A stretch of DNA of 64,000 bases. Origin: Carettochelys insculpta (taxonomy: Eukaryota; Chordata; Testudines; Carettochelyidae). The notes beneath the pieces are model-generated. The model saw only the letters and a list, made by a program, of their open reading frames with translations, did no database searches and was not told the origin of the DNA. A program made the position numbers and the translations under genes. The stretch's first letter is position 1, and every line of letters starts with the position of its first letter. Shown here piece by piece: positions 32,200 through 44,400 of the stretch. Location: the NCBI RefSeq assembly GCF_033958435.1, contig NC_134139.1:202537501-202601500 (forward strand), read 5' to 3'.

Positions 32200-33830
32200 C
32201 ATTCCCTTTGGAATCCGGTGGCAGTTGGGTGCCTAACTCCCCAAGGCCTGAGTTTCCCCATCACTAGAAATGGACAATCAAAATCGGGATCTGAATTTCG
32301 TGGCCGATGCCCAGCTCTGCCTCTGGAGGAAGCTGCTCTGGCTGCAGGCAGTCTGTGACATTTCAAAATGAAACCAGACGAGAAACAACTGCTTCCACTC
32401 CACTTTCATTCCCGCTGAGTTTTGCTGGGAGCCTCTGGGTTCCTTCAAGCCCAAAACAAAGTGAAATTCTCAGGGACGTGAACCACACACAGATTTCAGC
32501 CCAAGGAATTGCTCACCTTCACCGTGACAGGTGTACAAGCTCAAGCTGTCATAACGACTTGTTCAAGATGTGATTACTGCTGAAGGAAGCTGGTTAGCAC
32601 TTCGGGCCTTGACTAGGTCCCTTTCTGGAAGAATGAGGGGCTTGTTGAAAGGAGATGAAGCAAAGAGACCAAAGATACCAAACTGGGAAGCTCAGCTCCA
32701 TTTCCTTTCTCCCCATCCCTCCTCGTCCATCTCCTGAAATAAGAAGAGGCTGCACCTGAGACATGGCAATAGATTTCCCCAGCCTTTGATGAAAGGAGAT
32801 ACAAAGGTCAAAGGGCTAAACTGAGGAGTTCCTCACATGGCCGCTCTGTCTCTTCTCCTCACCCTCTATTCACACACTTCTGCCTGGGTGATACCATGAC
32901 CTTCAGAGGCTGACAGTAATGGTCTGTGGCTGACAGTGCTGGCCACCAGGACACCGTGGAACAAACACCAATTTCAGCTGCTATAGGGACCCCGGACAAG
33001 CACCTCATGAGAGACCTCCCTTCATACAGGACCTGGGTACTGCAGAAGATGATTTGCCATGGTTCTCATCTGCATTTGCTTCCTTCCAGCACACAGCTGT
33101 GCAGCCCCATGACAGGACAGTGCTTTCTTCTGCTCTTCTGCTCTGCTCAGAGCAGAGTGAGGATGAGGTCTCACCCGCTAGCAAAAGGCTAGTAATGATC
33201 AATGCAGAACACAGTCCGGATGACCCTGAAGAACCTTCAGAACGGAGCAAGCCTGGAGGCTGGCAAGCACAGTTACCAGCATGCATTTAGTGCGGCAGAG
33301 AAGGAAGGAAGGAACAGAGCCCTCAGCTTGGTCAGAATTTAACCAGGGACTGCTAGAGGCGAATACACTTCTCCACAGCTCCAGCTAAAGAGACAGAGTC
33401 TATAATTACAGCTATGACAGAGTCATGTTCTCCACAGGCCAGGGACACACAACTCACAGTAATCAGGAGTTACGGAAGCAAATTGCACAGAAGCTCTTGG
33501 CAGACTTGCAAGACAAAATCCTTCCTGTGAGAAGCTTAGAGCAGAGCTGGCTAGAACCAAAATTTCTGCAAACAGAGGAGAAGCAGACAGGGAGTTTGCC
33601 TGGGAAATGACCGCAAGGAGCTACAGTGGTCCTTGAGTGGTTGACTGGAAGGAAGGCTTTGAGCTGGGGCAACTGCCTTCAGCCTTCGCAACAGGCTGCA
33701 CAAAACGACTAAGCTGCAAATCGAGTTTGCCTGGGAACCATCTGAGATGAGCGATGGTGAGTGCAGCATTATGGGACCTGTGTTGTGAGCCTGTGGGGTG
33801 AATATCCAAGTGTCCGTCTGCCGGGATGGA
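32200..33830. other. Intergenic, no gene recognised
   Basis: Frames of 60-100 codons occur without family resemblance. No repeat could be named. Confidence 0.4.
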
Positions 33831-33835
33831 GTTGT

Positions 33836-33920
33836 GCCCTATTTCAAAGTTTAACTTCGAAGTGGGGTGTGTGTAGACAATCAACTTCAAAGTTATTTTT
33901 GTAGTGTAGACATGGCCTAT
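33836..33920. mobile_element. Truncated TIR element (TTCGAAGT / GTGTAGACATGGCC family)
   Basis: The motifs TTTCAAAGTTTAACTTCGAA and TAGTGTAGACATGGCC match the ends of the 22602 and 26384 elements, but only one end and a short interior remain. Confidence 0.6.
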
Positions 33921-34387
33921 TAGGTAGTAAAGCACGAGCTGGACCAGCAGCTGTCAGGGGGAGGGGTCTAGGTTTACAGTGAACCCTTTCATATCAGCAG
34001 CTCTGGGACCAGGAGGTTACTGGATACGTACCTCGCAATGCATTACTGAAGAAAAACAAGATTGGCTATTAAGAAACAAACAAAAATGCGAGCAGAGTGC
34101 TTTACTTACCAACAACAGTAGTACTGCACACTGTGAACTTAGACTGTATTTGTTGTATTTAGTTGTATTCACTTTCACTATGCTGCACTTACGGAAAACA
34201 CAACTAACACTGACGAATGGTTAAAAGGCAGGTTCTCTTAGAGCTGCGGAGGGTGGAATGGCGGATAAGAGAGAGTTCCCTGTATTTGGCCCTGCCTCAG
34301 TGCAGATGACAGGACTAGGGGAGCTCTCTAGCACCTTCCAGTCCCACAGGGTTATAATTCACGTGGCAAGACTCAGTCTCTCTAAAG

Positions 34388-34740
34388 CAGAGGTGGGCAA
34401 CTTGTGGGCCAGGGCTGGCATGTGGCCCACTGGGGCTGTGGATCCCCGGCTGCTCCTCCTATACACACCTCTGGCTCACCTGGATGCCAGAGCCCCGCAA
34501 TTCCCTGCTCTCCCCCCTCCCTCCCAGCACTTTTGGGGGAGCTGGGAAGTGCCAGATTTGCACTCCCTCCTGGCTCCCCACCCACCCCGGGGAGCGCCGT
34601 GAATCGGCTGCTGTGGCCTGCTGAGGTCAAGGAGGGTCACTCCTGTGGCCCACCCCCTATTCCTGGGTGTCCACCCCTTTGGTCGGATCCAGTGGGTCTG
34701 CCCCTCACTTCCCCAGCCTCTGCCACCACAGGCCTCCCAG
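34388..34740. other. Possible hAT-type element start upstream of the EPHX2 promoter
   Basis: GAGGTGGGCAACTTGTGGGC followed by ATGTGGCCCACTGGGG resembles the start of vertebrate hAT-type elements. A clear partner end is not seen before the SINE at 34741. Confidence 0.3.
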
Positions 34741-34951
34741 CCCAGCAAGTCAGTGGTTTGAGCACTGGCCTGCTAAACCCAGGGTCCTGAGTTCAGTCCC
34801 TGAGGGGCCGTTTAGGGATCTGGGGCAAATAGATTAATTAAAAAAAAGTGGGGTGGGGGAGGGAGAGGGTGCTTGGTCCTGCCATGAGGACAGGGGACTG
34901 GACCTGATGACCTCCTGAGGTCCCTTCCAGCCCCATGAGATGTGTAAATCC
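34741..34951 (+). mobile_element. Turtle Pol III (Cry-type) SINE
   Basis: The tRNA-like head (AGTCAGTGGTTTGAGCACTG, then GTCCTGAGTTCAGTCCCTG), the GATCTGGGGCAAATAGATT middle, and the CR1-like tail (GATGACCTCCTGAGGTCCCT) are all present. It ends about 80 bases before the GC-rich EPHX2 promoter. Confidence 0.85.
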
Positions 34952-35029
34952 CAGGGGCCCATCACTCCTCCTCCCCTTTGCCCCAGGCAGGTGCCCAGCG
35001 GAGCCTGCCAGTGCGTCTCCTGCTGTGTC

Positions 35030-35480
35030 ACTGCCCCCACCCACGGGGCAGGATCGCAGTTCCCGAGAGCGCAGGTATCATTGCTCGCTCTAGGACCCAG
35101 AGGAGCCCGGCTCTCGGGGCCGGCATGGAGCCCCCGAGGGGCGTGGCGAGGCCGGGTGAGGGGCGTGGCCTGCGGGGCTGTCTACATATGGGGGGGTCTG
35201 TGAGGGCTGCGGCTTCCCACAGCGGCTATGGCGCGGCGGCTGGTGCTGTTTGACGCGGGCGGGGTGGTCTTCTCCCCCAGCCTGTTGAGCTGGTGCGGCC
35301 GCTATGAAGCCTCGCTGGCCCTACCCAGGTAGGCGCTGGCCCCGGCCGACCGTGTTTCCCCGGCCAGCGGGAAGTGTGATCCCTAGAAATGAACGGGGAA
35401 TGTTGTGTGTCTCGGAACCGCCCGCACTGTTTTCTCGGCGCCCCAGCCCGCGGTCCGCCTCCGCAGCTCGACCAGGGCGG
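35030..35480 (+). promoter_or_regulatory. EPHX2: EPHX2 promoter / CpG-rich island
   Basis: GC content and CpG density rise sharply here compared with the flanks. Two direct copies of GGGGCGTGGC (35138-35147 and 35160-35169), typical of Sp1/KLF sites, lie 59-90 bases before the ATG. No TATA box is visible at the expected place, consistent with a CpG-island promoter. An upstream ATG at 35125 opens a 42-codon frame that ends at 35253, overlapping the EPHX2 start out of frame; whether it is transcribed is unknown. Confidence 0.6.
35228..35328 (+). CDS. EPHX2: EPHX2 coding exon 1 (HAD motif I)
   Basis: The exon has 101 bases: 33 codons plus AG, with donor AG|GTAGGC. It begins [20 protein letters not shown] and ends in ...LALPR, as mammalian exon 1 does. 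The start has G at -3 and G at +4. The HAD nucleophile is D9. Position 11, normally the general acid/base Asp, is Gly (FDAGGVV). The exon lies in a GC-rich, CpG-rich region. Confidence 0.93.
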
Positions 35481-38400
35481 AGTGTGGGGGGGCTTGGGGA
35501 GCAGTCAGGGCAGTGTTGTACAATGGGCTGTAGGAGTAGTTGGGCACGTGAGGGCGAAGTGCAGAGCCCCCACCCCGGGCCCCCAGGGGTGTTGGGGTTG
35601 CAGGGTGCATGTGGGGAGGTGCAGAGCCCCCCGGACCCCCAGGGGTGTTGGGGTTGCAGGGTGCATTTGGGGAGGTGCAGAGCTCCCCTCGGACCCACTG
35701 GGGTGTTGGGGTTGCAGGGCGAGTGTGAGGGGAGGTGCAGTGCAACCCATGGACTGTGGGGGTTGCAGAGCATGTGTCGGGAAGGTTGAGGTCCCCCCAT
35801 GTACTGGGGTAGGGTGAGGGGATTTCAGGGCAGGTTGAGGTCCCCCCATGTATCCTGGGATGAGGTGGGGGGCGTTGCAGGGCATGGGGGGCAGGTTGAG
35901 GTCCCCCCATGTGTGTTGCAGTGGCTTGTTTCAGGGTGTGTGTGGGGAGGGTCAGGGCCCCCATATACCTTGGGGTGGGGCTCAGAATGACCATAATGAA
36001 CTGGAAAGCTGCTCTGAAGAAAACACGGTGCCATTCAGTAGAGACAAAAGTCGCACTTAGGAAAGATCAGTCGACTGTGGGACTACAAAATGCAGGGCAA
36101 CAGGCGAGCCAGGTCAGACTGCTGAAAAGGGCCCGAGATAGTAATGAGTCACATCTTCGGTGAGCGTCAGTAACATGATGCCATTGCCAGTACAACTCAG
36201 ACCCTTCTGGGGATGTATTAACACGGTGACTGTAGGTACAACACAGGTGGTGATGGTCCAGCTTAACTGAGCCACCGGGGAGGCCTCTGCTGGAGTGTTC
36301 CCCTCTGGGCACCACCGTTTGGGAGAAGTGGACAGATTGGAGAGCGTCTGTTAGTTTTAAATGAGAAATTTGGTATTGCATTGATTGAAAGAAATCAGAA
36401 ATCTGATTTAAATTACAAAAATCCCTTTGTGGTTTAAAAAAAATTGAGTTTTAGCTACCCTGCTTTGCAGCCCCAGATTTCTGTAACCTCTTGGATAGAG
36501 GAGGGCAAGGTGCTTGGGGTGGGAGGCACAGGGTTTCCCTGTAACCTGACCCAAAGGACTTTTGTTAGGGAGTCAGAGTGATGTACAAAACAAGGTCAGT
36601 CCTGTAGCCCTTGAAAGAGTATCAGTATAATTTATTAAGTGATGAACAGTAACAGAGAGAAAGCCGTGCTAGTCTATATACTACCAAACAAAAATGCAGT
36701 CCACTAGCACAAAGACTAACAAAATAATTTATTAGGTGATGAGCTTTCGTGGGACAGACTCACTTCTTCAGATCATAGCTATACCAACCGAAAACTAAGA
36801 TCTCTACTAAATATTCATAAACCGGAATCACCCACCAGGAGAAATAAAAAAAACAAATCAACAGGGCCAGACGAATACCCAGAGACCAGCTACTCCAAGA
36901 TATGCCCAAAAAAGCCAAGAACAGAACACCACTGGTCGTTTCCTAGAGCCCCCAACTCAAACCACTGCAACGCATTATTAAAGACCTACAACCTATCCTT
37001 AATCAGGATGCCACACTCCAGAAGGCCCTAGGTGACAGGCCTGTACTGTCCTACAGACAACCTCCCAACCTCACGAGGATTCTCACCAACAACCATAGAC
37101 TATACCACAGGAATACCAATCCTGGAACTTTCCTTCCAACAAGGCCCATTGCTAACTTTCTCCACATATCTACTCTGGAGATACCATCACTGCCAGACAC
37201 CCACTACATCTGCAAGAGATGCAGCAAGGACTGTCACTCTCGTGTGGGTCTTTATAGTCACAATAGATGCTGTAAATGAAGTCCTCAATTGAAACTTTAA
37301 AGGGTGCGATCCATAGTCTATGCAGACTGAAGGATGCCTACTACCGGGATGGCAATTTTCTAGCTCATTATAGGGGCTCTTTTACGTACCTTGCTGTATT
37401 GAATTCTTGGCTCCCCCACCCCTTCTGCTCTCTGATTTTTTCACTTTGATAATACTTTTTCTGATTTGTCAACCAGGACTACTATTTTTGATTCTCTATG
37501 CCTTAAATATTGAGTCTGTTCTGGTTTGACTCTGGTCTGAAGAAGTGGGTTTGTCCCACAAAGGCGCATCACCTAATAACTTATTTTGTTAGTCTTTGTG
37601 CTAGTGGACTGCATTTTTGTTTTGATATTAAGTGATGAGCATTTGTGCGGCAGACTCACTCCTTCACCAGTTGAAAATTCAGAGCTGAAGAGGCGGGTCT
37701 TTCCCACGAAAGCTCATCACCTAATAAAGTATAATGTTAGTCTTTCAAGTGCTACAGGACTGCTGTTCTGCTTTTTTTGTTTTGTGAAACTAGACTAACA
37801 CAGCTACATCTCAGAGTGGTTTGCCTCCTGCGTGGAGGAATGCTGTCTCTTTACCATGTCAGGGGTTCTCTGGTGTTATATTGGATCTTTTCTGGGGTGA
37901 GGGTTTCTGTGTGGAGGCCAATGTGGAAACTAAATATCTAAGACTTCAGTCCTCCTTTAATTTCAGAGTAGGCTCACCTCACAGCACAGATACTTGAGAA
38001 TTGTTACTTGCTCTGACGAAGTGGGTCTTTGCCCACGAAAGCTTATGTGCTAAAATATCTTAGTCTATAAGGTGCCACAAGACTTCTTGTTGTACTTGCT
38101 ATAGGTTACAGATCAGTATCCCTAGGGGGTCAAGGCTATTCCCCACTCTGCAGAAGATGAGGACCTGCAAGAGACTTCAAAACACCCTGCCACCAGGGCT
38201 TCTGCTTAAAAACTTCCCAAGGCTGCAGATTCCCTGACCCTGGGTGGTACCTCATCACCACCCAAATGCAAAATCCCCTCTGAGAACCCAGAAAAAGGCA
38301 TTTGTGAATTTCTTCCTGTGGGGTACCTCAAGCTCATTAACCTACCCTCTGGAGAGATCTTGAAAACCAATTAATTTTCCCAATAGATGTCCTTGCAGTT

Positions 38401-41400
38401 TTAGACCGGTGCGTGCACAACATCCTTCCTTCTAGGATGTAGGCATCTGGTCAGAGTGTTAAAAAGATAAATAACAGAGAGATAGCCGTGTTAGTCAATA
38501 TACTATCAAAACAAAAAAGCAGTCCAGTAGCAATTTAAAGACTAACAAAACAATTTATTAGGTGGTGAGCTTTTGTGGGATAGACCCCGTTCTTCAGACC
38601 ATAGCCCGACCAGAACAGACTCAATATTTAAGGCACAGAGAACCAAAAATAGTAATCAAGATTGACAAATCAGAAAAATTGTAATCGAGGTGGGCAAAGC
38701 AGAAGCGCAGAGGTGCGGTAGGAGTGGGGGGAAGTCAAGAGTCACATAAACCAAAGTATGTAAAAGAATCCCTATAATGACCCAGGTAATTGGCCTCCCG
38801 GTTCAACCCATGTGTTAATGTGTCGAATTGGAAAAAAAGAGAGTTTGGCGATTTCTCTTTGCAGGTGATTTTTAAAGTTCCTTTTCGGTAAAACACAGAC
38901 TTTCAGGTCATTAACAGACTGGCCCACTCCATTAAAAAACTAGCTGACAGGCTTGTGAGTTAAGAGCTTTCTGATGTCTATTTTGTGTCCATTCATTCTT
39001 TGTCGAAGCGTGTTTGCCGTTTGTCCTATATACAAAGTATGTGGACAAAGCTGACAGCGGGGCTTGTTACAAGGAAAAGTTCCAGGATTGGAATTATTGT
39101 TGTATAGCCTGTGGTTGCTGGTGAGATTCCTCATAATCTTATGAGAATCTATTCTGGAGATACCATCACTGGACCTAACCAGGTTTTTCACAGAATCACA
39201 GGCACATTCTCATGTTCCTCCACTAACATCATGTGCCAATAACGCCCACATTCTTTGTATTTAGGACAAACAAACACACTTCAACAAAGAATGAATGCAC
39301 ACAAAGAAGACATCAAAAAGCTCTTAACTCACAAGCCGGTCAGCCAGGGTTTTAATAGAGTGGGCCAGTCTGTTAATGACCTGAAAGTCTGTGCTTTACT
39401 GAAAAGGAACTTTAAGAATGACCTGCAAAGAGAGATTGCCAAACTCTTTTATATTCAAATTCAGCACATTAACACGTGGTTTGAACTGGGATGCCGATTA
39501 GCTCAGTCGTTATATGGACTCTTTTACATACTTTTTTGTTTTACACAACAGTTTGGAAAGAGAGGCTGCTGAACTCTTTTATGGTCAAATTTGACACATT
39601 AACATGTGGATTGAACAGCGATGGGAATTTTCTAGGTCATTATGGGGGCTCTTATGTATACTTGGCTTTATCTAATTCTTGACTCCCCTGCCCTCTCCTT
39701 CTGCCCCTCTGCTCTCTGATTTGCTCACCTTGATAATATTTTTCTGATTTGTCAACCTTGATTACTATTTTTGGTTCTCTGTGCCTTAAATATTGAGTCT
39801 GTTCTGGTCTGGCTATGGTCTGAAGAAGTCGGTCTGTCCCGTGAAAGCTCATCACCTAATAAATTATTTTGTTAGTCTTTAAAGTGCTGCCAGACTGCTT
39901 TTTTGTTTTAAAAGGTCAATGTTACTAACAAAACAAGATGATCTTCGGAAAGCATTGTACGGTTGCTGGGTGTTAGAGTGCAACTGAAAAAGGCAAGATT
40001 GAAACATAGAATTTCTTCCCTCGGCTTCAATTATAAAGTTAGTGTACAGAGACAAAGTACATGCGCTCAGCACAGAGGAGTCCGGCAAACATGGGGTGAC
40101 CAGATTGTCCTATGGCAAATATGGGATGGGGGGCTGCTGTCCCATGTAGGGTGCCTCAGCAGGCAGGGCTGCTGCCCTACAGGGAGGCACGAAGGAGGGG
40201 GGCTCTGCAGCCTCCCATTGATGGGCAGCAGTGGATAGGGGCTCTGCAATCTTCTGGCTGGGGGGGTGTGAGCTGGTAACAGGGGCTTTGTAGCCTCCCA
40301 GGTGGGGACCAAGTAATGGAGCAGCCAGCACAGAGCAGGAGTCCTTGGCAGCAGGAGCTGCCTCCCCTAGGTGTGGGGCACCAGGGAAACAAGGCAGTTG
40401 CCCTATGGCAGAGCTCACTGGCAGTGGGGGTTGTTGCCATAGAGTGCAGGCCTCCCCCACTGCAACTTGAGACCATTTCTCCTTGTTCTGTCACCACTGA
40501 GAACAGCCTCTCCCCATTCTCCTTGGAGCCGCCCTTCAGGAAGTTGAAGGTTGCTATCAAATCCCGCCTCAGTCTTCCATAGACTCAGGCCAGGACTAAG
40601 CGAGGAGGTAAAATGGATGTTAGATACGCAAATTGTAGCTGGGGTCCATTTATTTAAAATCCGTTTTTGCCGCTGTCCACAGAGCAGGAGGTTGATGGGA
40701 GAAACTCTCTCATCGACTTCCCTTACTCCTCGTAACTGCCAGGAGTACCAGGGTCGACAGTGGTGCCATGGCAGTTTGATTTAGCACGGCCCCACTAGGT
40801 GGGTTAAATTGAGCCCCAGATCTACTGCCAGAGTGTGAATCTTCCCATAGGTGTAGATGGACCCCAAGTCAGCCTAGTTCCCTTGGCCTCTCCTCATAAT
40901 TCATGTGTTTCAGCTCTAATCAGTTTTCTCGCCCTCCGCTGGACTCTCTCCAGTGTGTCCACATCCTTCCTGTAATGGGGGGCCCAAAATTCTCACATCT
41001 TTTCCAGGGTTTAGTCCTTTCCTAGGCATGGATGCTGCTGGAAATGCCATGGCTTGTTCCTGGCTCAGTCCATGTTGCCCAGCTTGGTGTGAACAGAGCA
41101 GAGGCTGTACCCGGAAAGTCCTGCTTTATCAGTTCATAAACCCACGTTCTGTTGTCATTGGCTCTCCTGGCTCCTTGCCAGCACTTCCTGGAGACACCCC
41201 AGGATCCACTGTTTTCTAACCCTCACAGGCAATTTGGTTAACTCAATGAGTGGAATGTCCGGAAAAGGGTGGTATCCACCCTTTCACCACACTAGGCCTT
41301 GGTCTCCAGTGGGACGGTCGTGCGTTCTCTCTGTGCTGTATTAGCAGATAGCCGTTTCAGCAGACCTTGATGGTTCTACCAAGACAACCTGCAGAATCAG

Positions 41401-44400
41401 TTCATCACCACAGGCACTTGGCCTAACCTGTTGTCGAGGAAGCACAGTGGCTCTGTGGTCACAGGTGCTCTACTACATGTATCCTCGCAGCCATGCCCAC
41501 TCTGTAGTGGGAAAGTCTTCTGCCCCCTTGGCTGGACAAAGATGTTCCACCTAAGATTTCTGTTTTGAGGTTGCCAGTTTTATTTGGGTGCATTCCTGGT
41601 GGTTTTGCCTTATGCTATAATCTTTAAAGATTAATCTTGGATCCCTGGAGATTTGAGGATAATCCTGGAGGATTGGCAACCCTATACAAACAAGTCCTGT
41701 GTCGCCCTCCTGATGTGGTTCGTTACCAACCCTACACTTTGTTTGAACAAGCAAGTACAAAACACCACCTTTCACCCATCAGCTTGTCATCCTCTGTTTG
41801 TCTTACTCGGGATCAGTGTTTTGTTGCGTTGTCTCCAAGGGCTGTATCTATGCTGTAATGACATGTAAGGGTGCACCTGTGTTAACCTTCTGAAATGAGT
41901 TTATGAAAATACCCGGTACCTCATACAAAGACAGATAAGACGCATCCCTAGGGCAGAATCCAGGCTGCCAAGCCTCGTAGTCTGGCCCTCAGCCCATCCT
42001 TTTGGCGGTGGGGTGGGGTGGGATTGGGGGGGAAAGCTTTGTGTGCTGCCCCGCCCTCAGCAAAATCTCTCCGCTTCTATGACTTTGAGACAAGGGCAGT
42101 GAAGTGCAATTTTTCAGCTCCCATTGGCCAATTTCATAGGAATTGAGAGATTTTACTGGGTGCGGGGGCAGCATGCAAAGCTCTCCCTCCTTCCCCTGCC
42201 TTCCCAAAAGTCACATGGAACAGCCCAGGCTGGGGTTGCTGGCAGCCAGGGAAGCTTTCCTGGGCATGCTGCTGCCTGGAGCTGCTAAGGTAAGGGCCTC
42301 CTGGCCCGAGCCTGCCTCTGGCACCACATCCTGACTGCATCCGAGACCCCGTACCCGCTCCTACATCCCTCCCCCAGGCCTGAAACCCCTGTCCCCCTTC
42401 CCGGACCCTGCCCCAGGTCACAAACCCCTCCTTCAAACCAACTGCCTCTCAGACCTCATGATCTATCCTGTACGTCAGTCCCCTCCCTTGAGTTTCCTTC
42501 TGCACCCAACCTCCATCCCAGACCCCACACCTCCTCCATAGGGAAAAATGTGTCCCAGGACCCCTTATCAAAATCTTGGAGCCCCCTCCCCCAAAAATGA
42601 ACTACAAGTCATGTCATGGAATGCTGTGCTGGAAACGGTCCCACGTCCTTCCGGCCCAGATTCCAGGGGCTCCAGCATTGTGAACCCCAGGATTCTGGGA
42701 TGAGAGCCCATGCCCCGGATTCCCATCGTGCTGTATTGGGGAGACACGACATTCTTGTAACGAGCCTGGAGTAATGTGGCATCGGCAGGACTGCCGCTAA
42801 ACAGGTTAAACAATCCCATAACAGAGAGGAGCTATTAACAGAATCATGCCGGATTGGAGGGAGGTCTCTGGTGGGATTCCCTCAGGAGCTGCTCTGGATC
42901 TAGTGCTGTTTAACGTTGTTATTAATGGGTTGGATGTAGGGACAGAGAAAATCCTGATCAAATCTGCAGAGAACACAAAGGTAGGGGGTTGCCCACACTT
43001 GGGAGGCCTGAGATGAAATTCAGGGGGATCTTGTTAAATTGGAGAATTGGACTAGACGACAAAATGAAATCAGATCAGGATAGGATGTCAGGTGCTGCCC
43101 TTAGGGATGAAAACCCAAGTGTACAAATATGCAGTGGAGGAGAACTCGCTCAGCAGCGCTGCTGAGAAGGTGGTAGGCGCGGTGGGTGACTCCCAACCTC
43201 ACTGTGGGGCAGGTGGAGGGGAAGCCGAGTGCAATTTGTGGTTGCATTAGCAGAGGCGTAGGATGCAGTCCTGAAAGGTAACAGTGCCACACGAACAACT
43301 CTAGAAGTGTAACTGGTAGCTCAGTCCCCTGAAACGAGGCACCACACGTGATTCTCCATGGCTATGGCTGTATGTCCAGTTCTCTCGCTAATAAGCTCAA
43401 TTAAGTCATTATGGTGGGGAGGAGTTGGTTGCAATGGGTCCAAACCTGATTTTTCCCACGCGGCGACTATGGCGGAGTCTGTGGGTTTGAGCTAATTTCT
43501 GCTGGGAGTGACCCTTGTTAGTGGAGAACTTATTGTCGAAGGTGGAAATGGGCCTGGCTGGGCTGGAGAAGGGCTGCATGGAGATTATAGAAGCCCAGCG
43601 TTGGTCCTTAATGACTAAACTGTTGCTTAGCTCCTGCCGAGTCTGAAGGTTGTGCGTGAGCAGCTGATCATAGGGGATAGCCCCAAGTTCTGAGGTTTAT
43701 TAGGGTGTTGGTGAAGAGGCCACCACCAGCTGAGGTGCCCAGGCCCCCTTAGCAGTTAAGCTCCTCATTGAGCTTGAATAGGGTTACACAGTGTGAGTCA
43801 AGGAGCTTGGGTGGATACCAGTACAGAGGTCCTCCACGTACGTCAGGCATAAGGAGTGTAAAGTTGTGACCTAAAGCGAAAAAAACACATAACGAGGGAT
43901 TTCCCCCCATAAATAATGTAGCTTGCGGGGGATAAGGAATTGTAAGAGTGTAAATTTTGCCTGTGTGACCATTTAAACCCTAATGCTCCACTCACTCACT
44001 GTACCCGACATTTAAAGCATTTTAAGCAACATTTAAAGTAATGAGCCTAACCCAAAGTACATTTTACAAAACCATTTTTTCCCATAACAAGAAGTCCTGT
44101 GCATCTCACAAAGCGGGTCTTTGCCTGTGAAAGATTATGCTTCAAAATATCTGTTAGTCTACAAGGTGCCACAGGACTTCTTGTTGTTTTTGAAGATTAA
44201 CTCAGCTACCCCTCTGATACTTGTCATTTTTATCCCTGTGCCGTAAGAGACAGAGGAGGTTCGCAGAGGATCCCGAGAGGAGCATGCTAATTTCCCAAAC
44301 ATCATGACGACTTAAGTGTGAGGAATTTTTACACTGTGTTCCTCAAAGTTTCAATGGTGTAAGTGCGAAAGAACTTGTATGAGAACAACATATATCGAGG

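Larger units (their letters stand above)
36597..37817. mobile_element. Outer Penelope-like (PLE) tail pair, split by a nested PLE copy
   Basis: Inverted PLE tail sequence begins at 36597 (CAGTCCTGTAGCCCTTGAAA), is cut at 36645, and resumes after 37638. It then meets a plus-strand tail (AGAGGCGGGTCTTTCCCACG ... AGTGCTACAGGACTGCTG) running to about 37817. The outer element is thus two tails head to head, with the nested copy in its left tail. Confidence 0.7.

Noticed and set aside
39490..39520. GATTAGCTCAGTCGTTAT, resembling a tRNA A box
   Set aside because: There is no B box at the right distance and it lies within PLE sequence.
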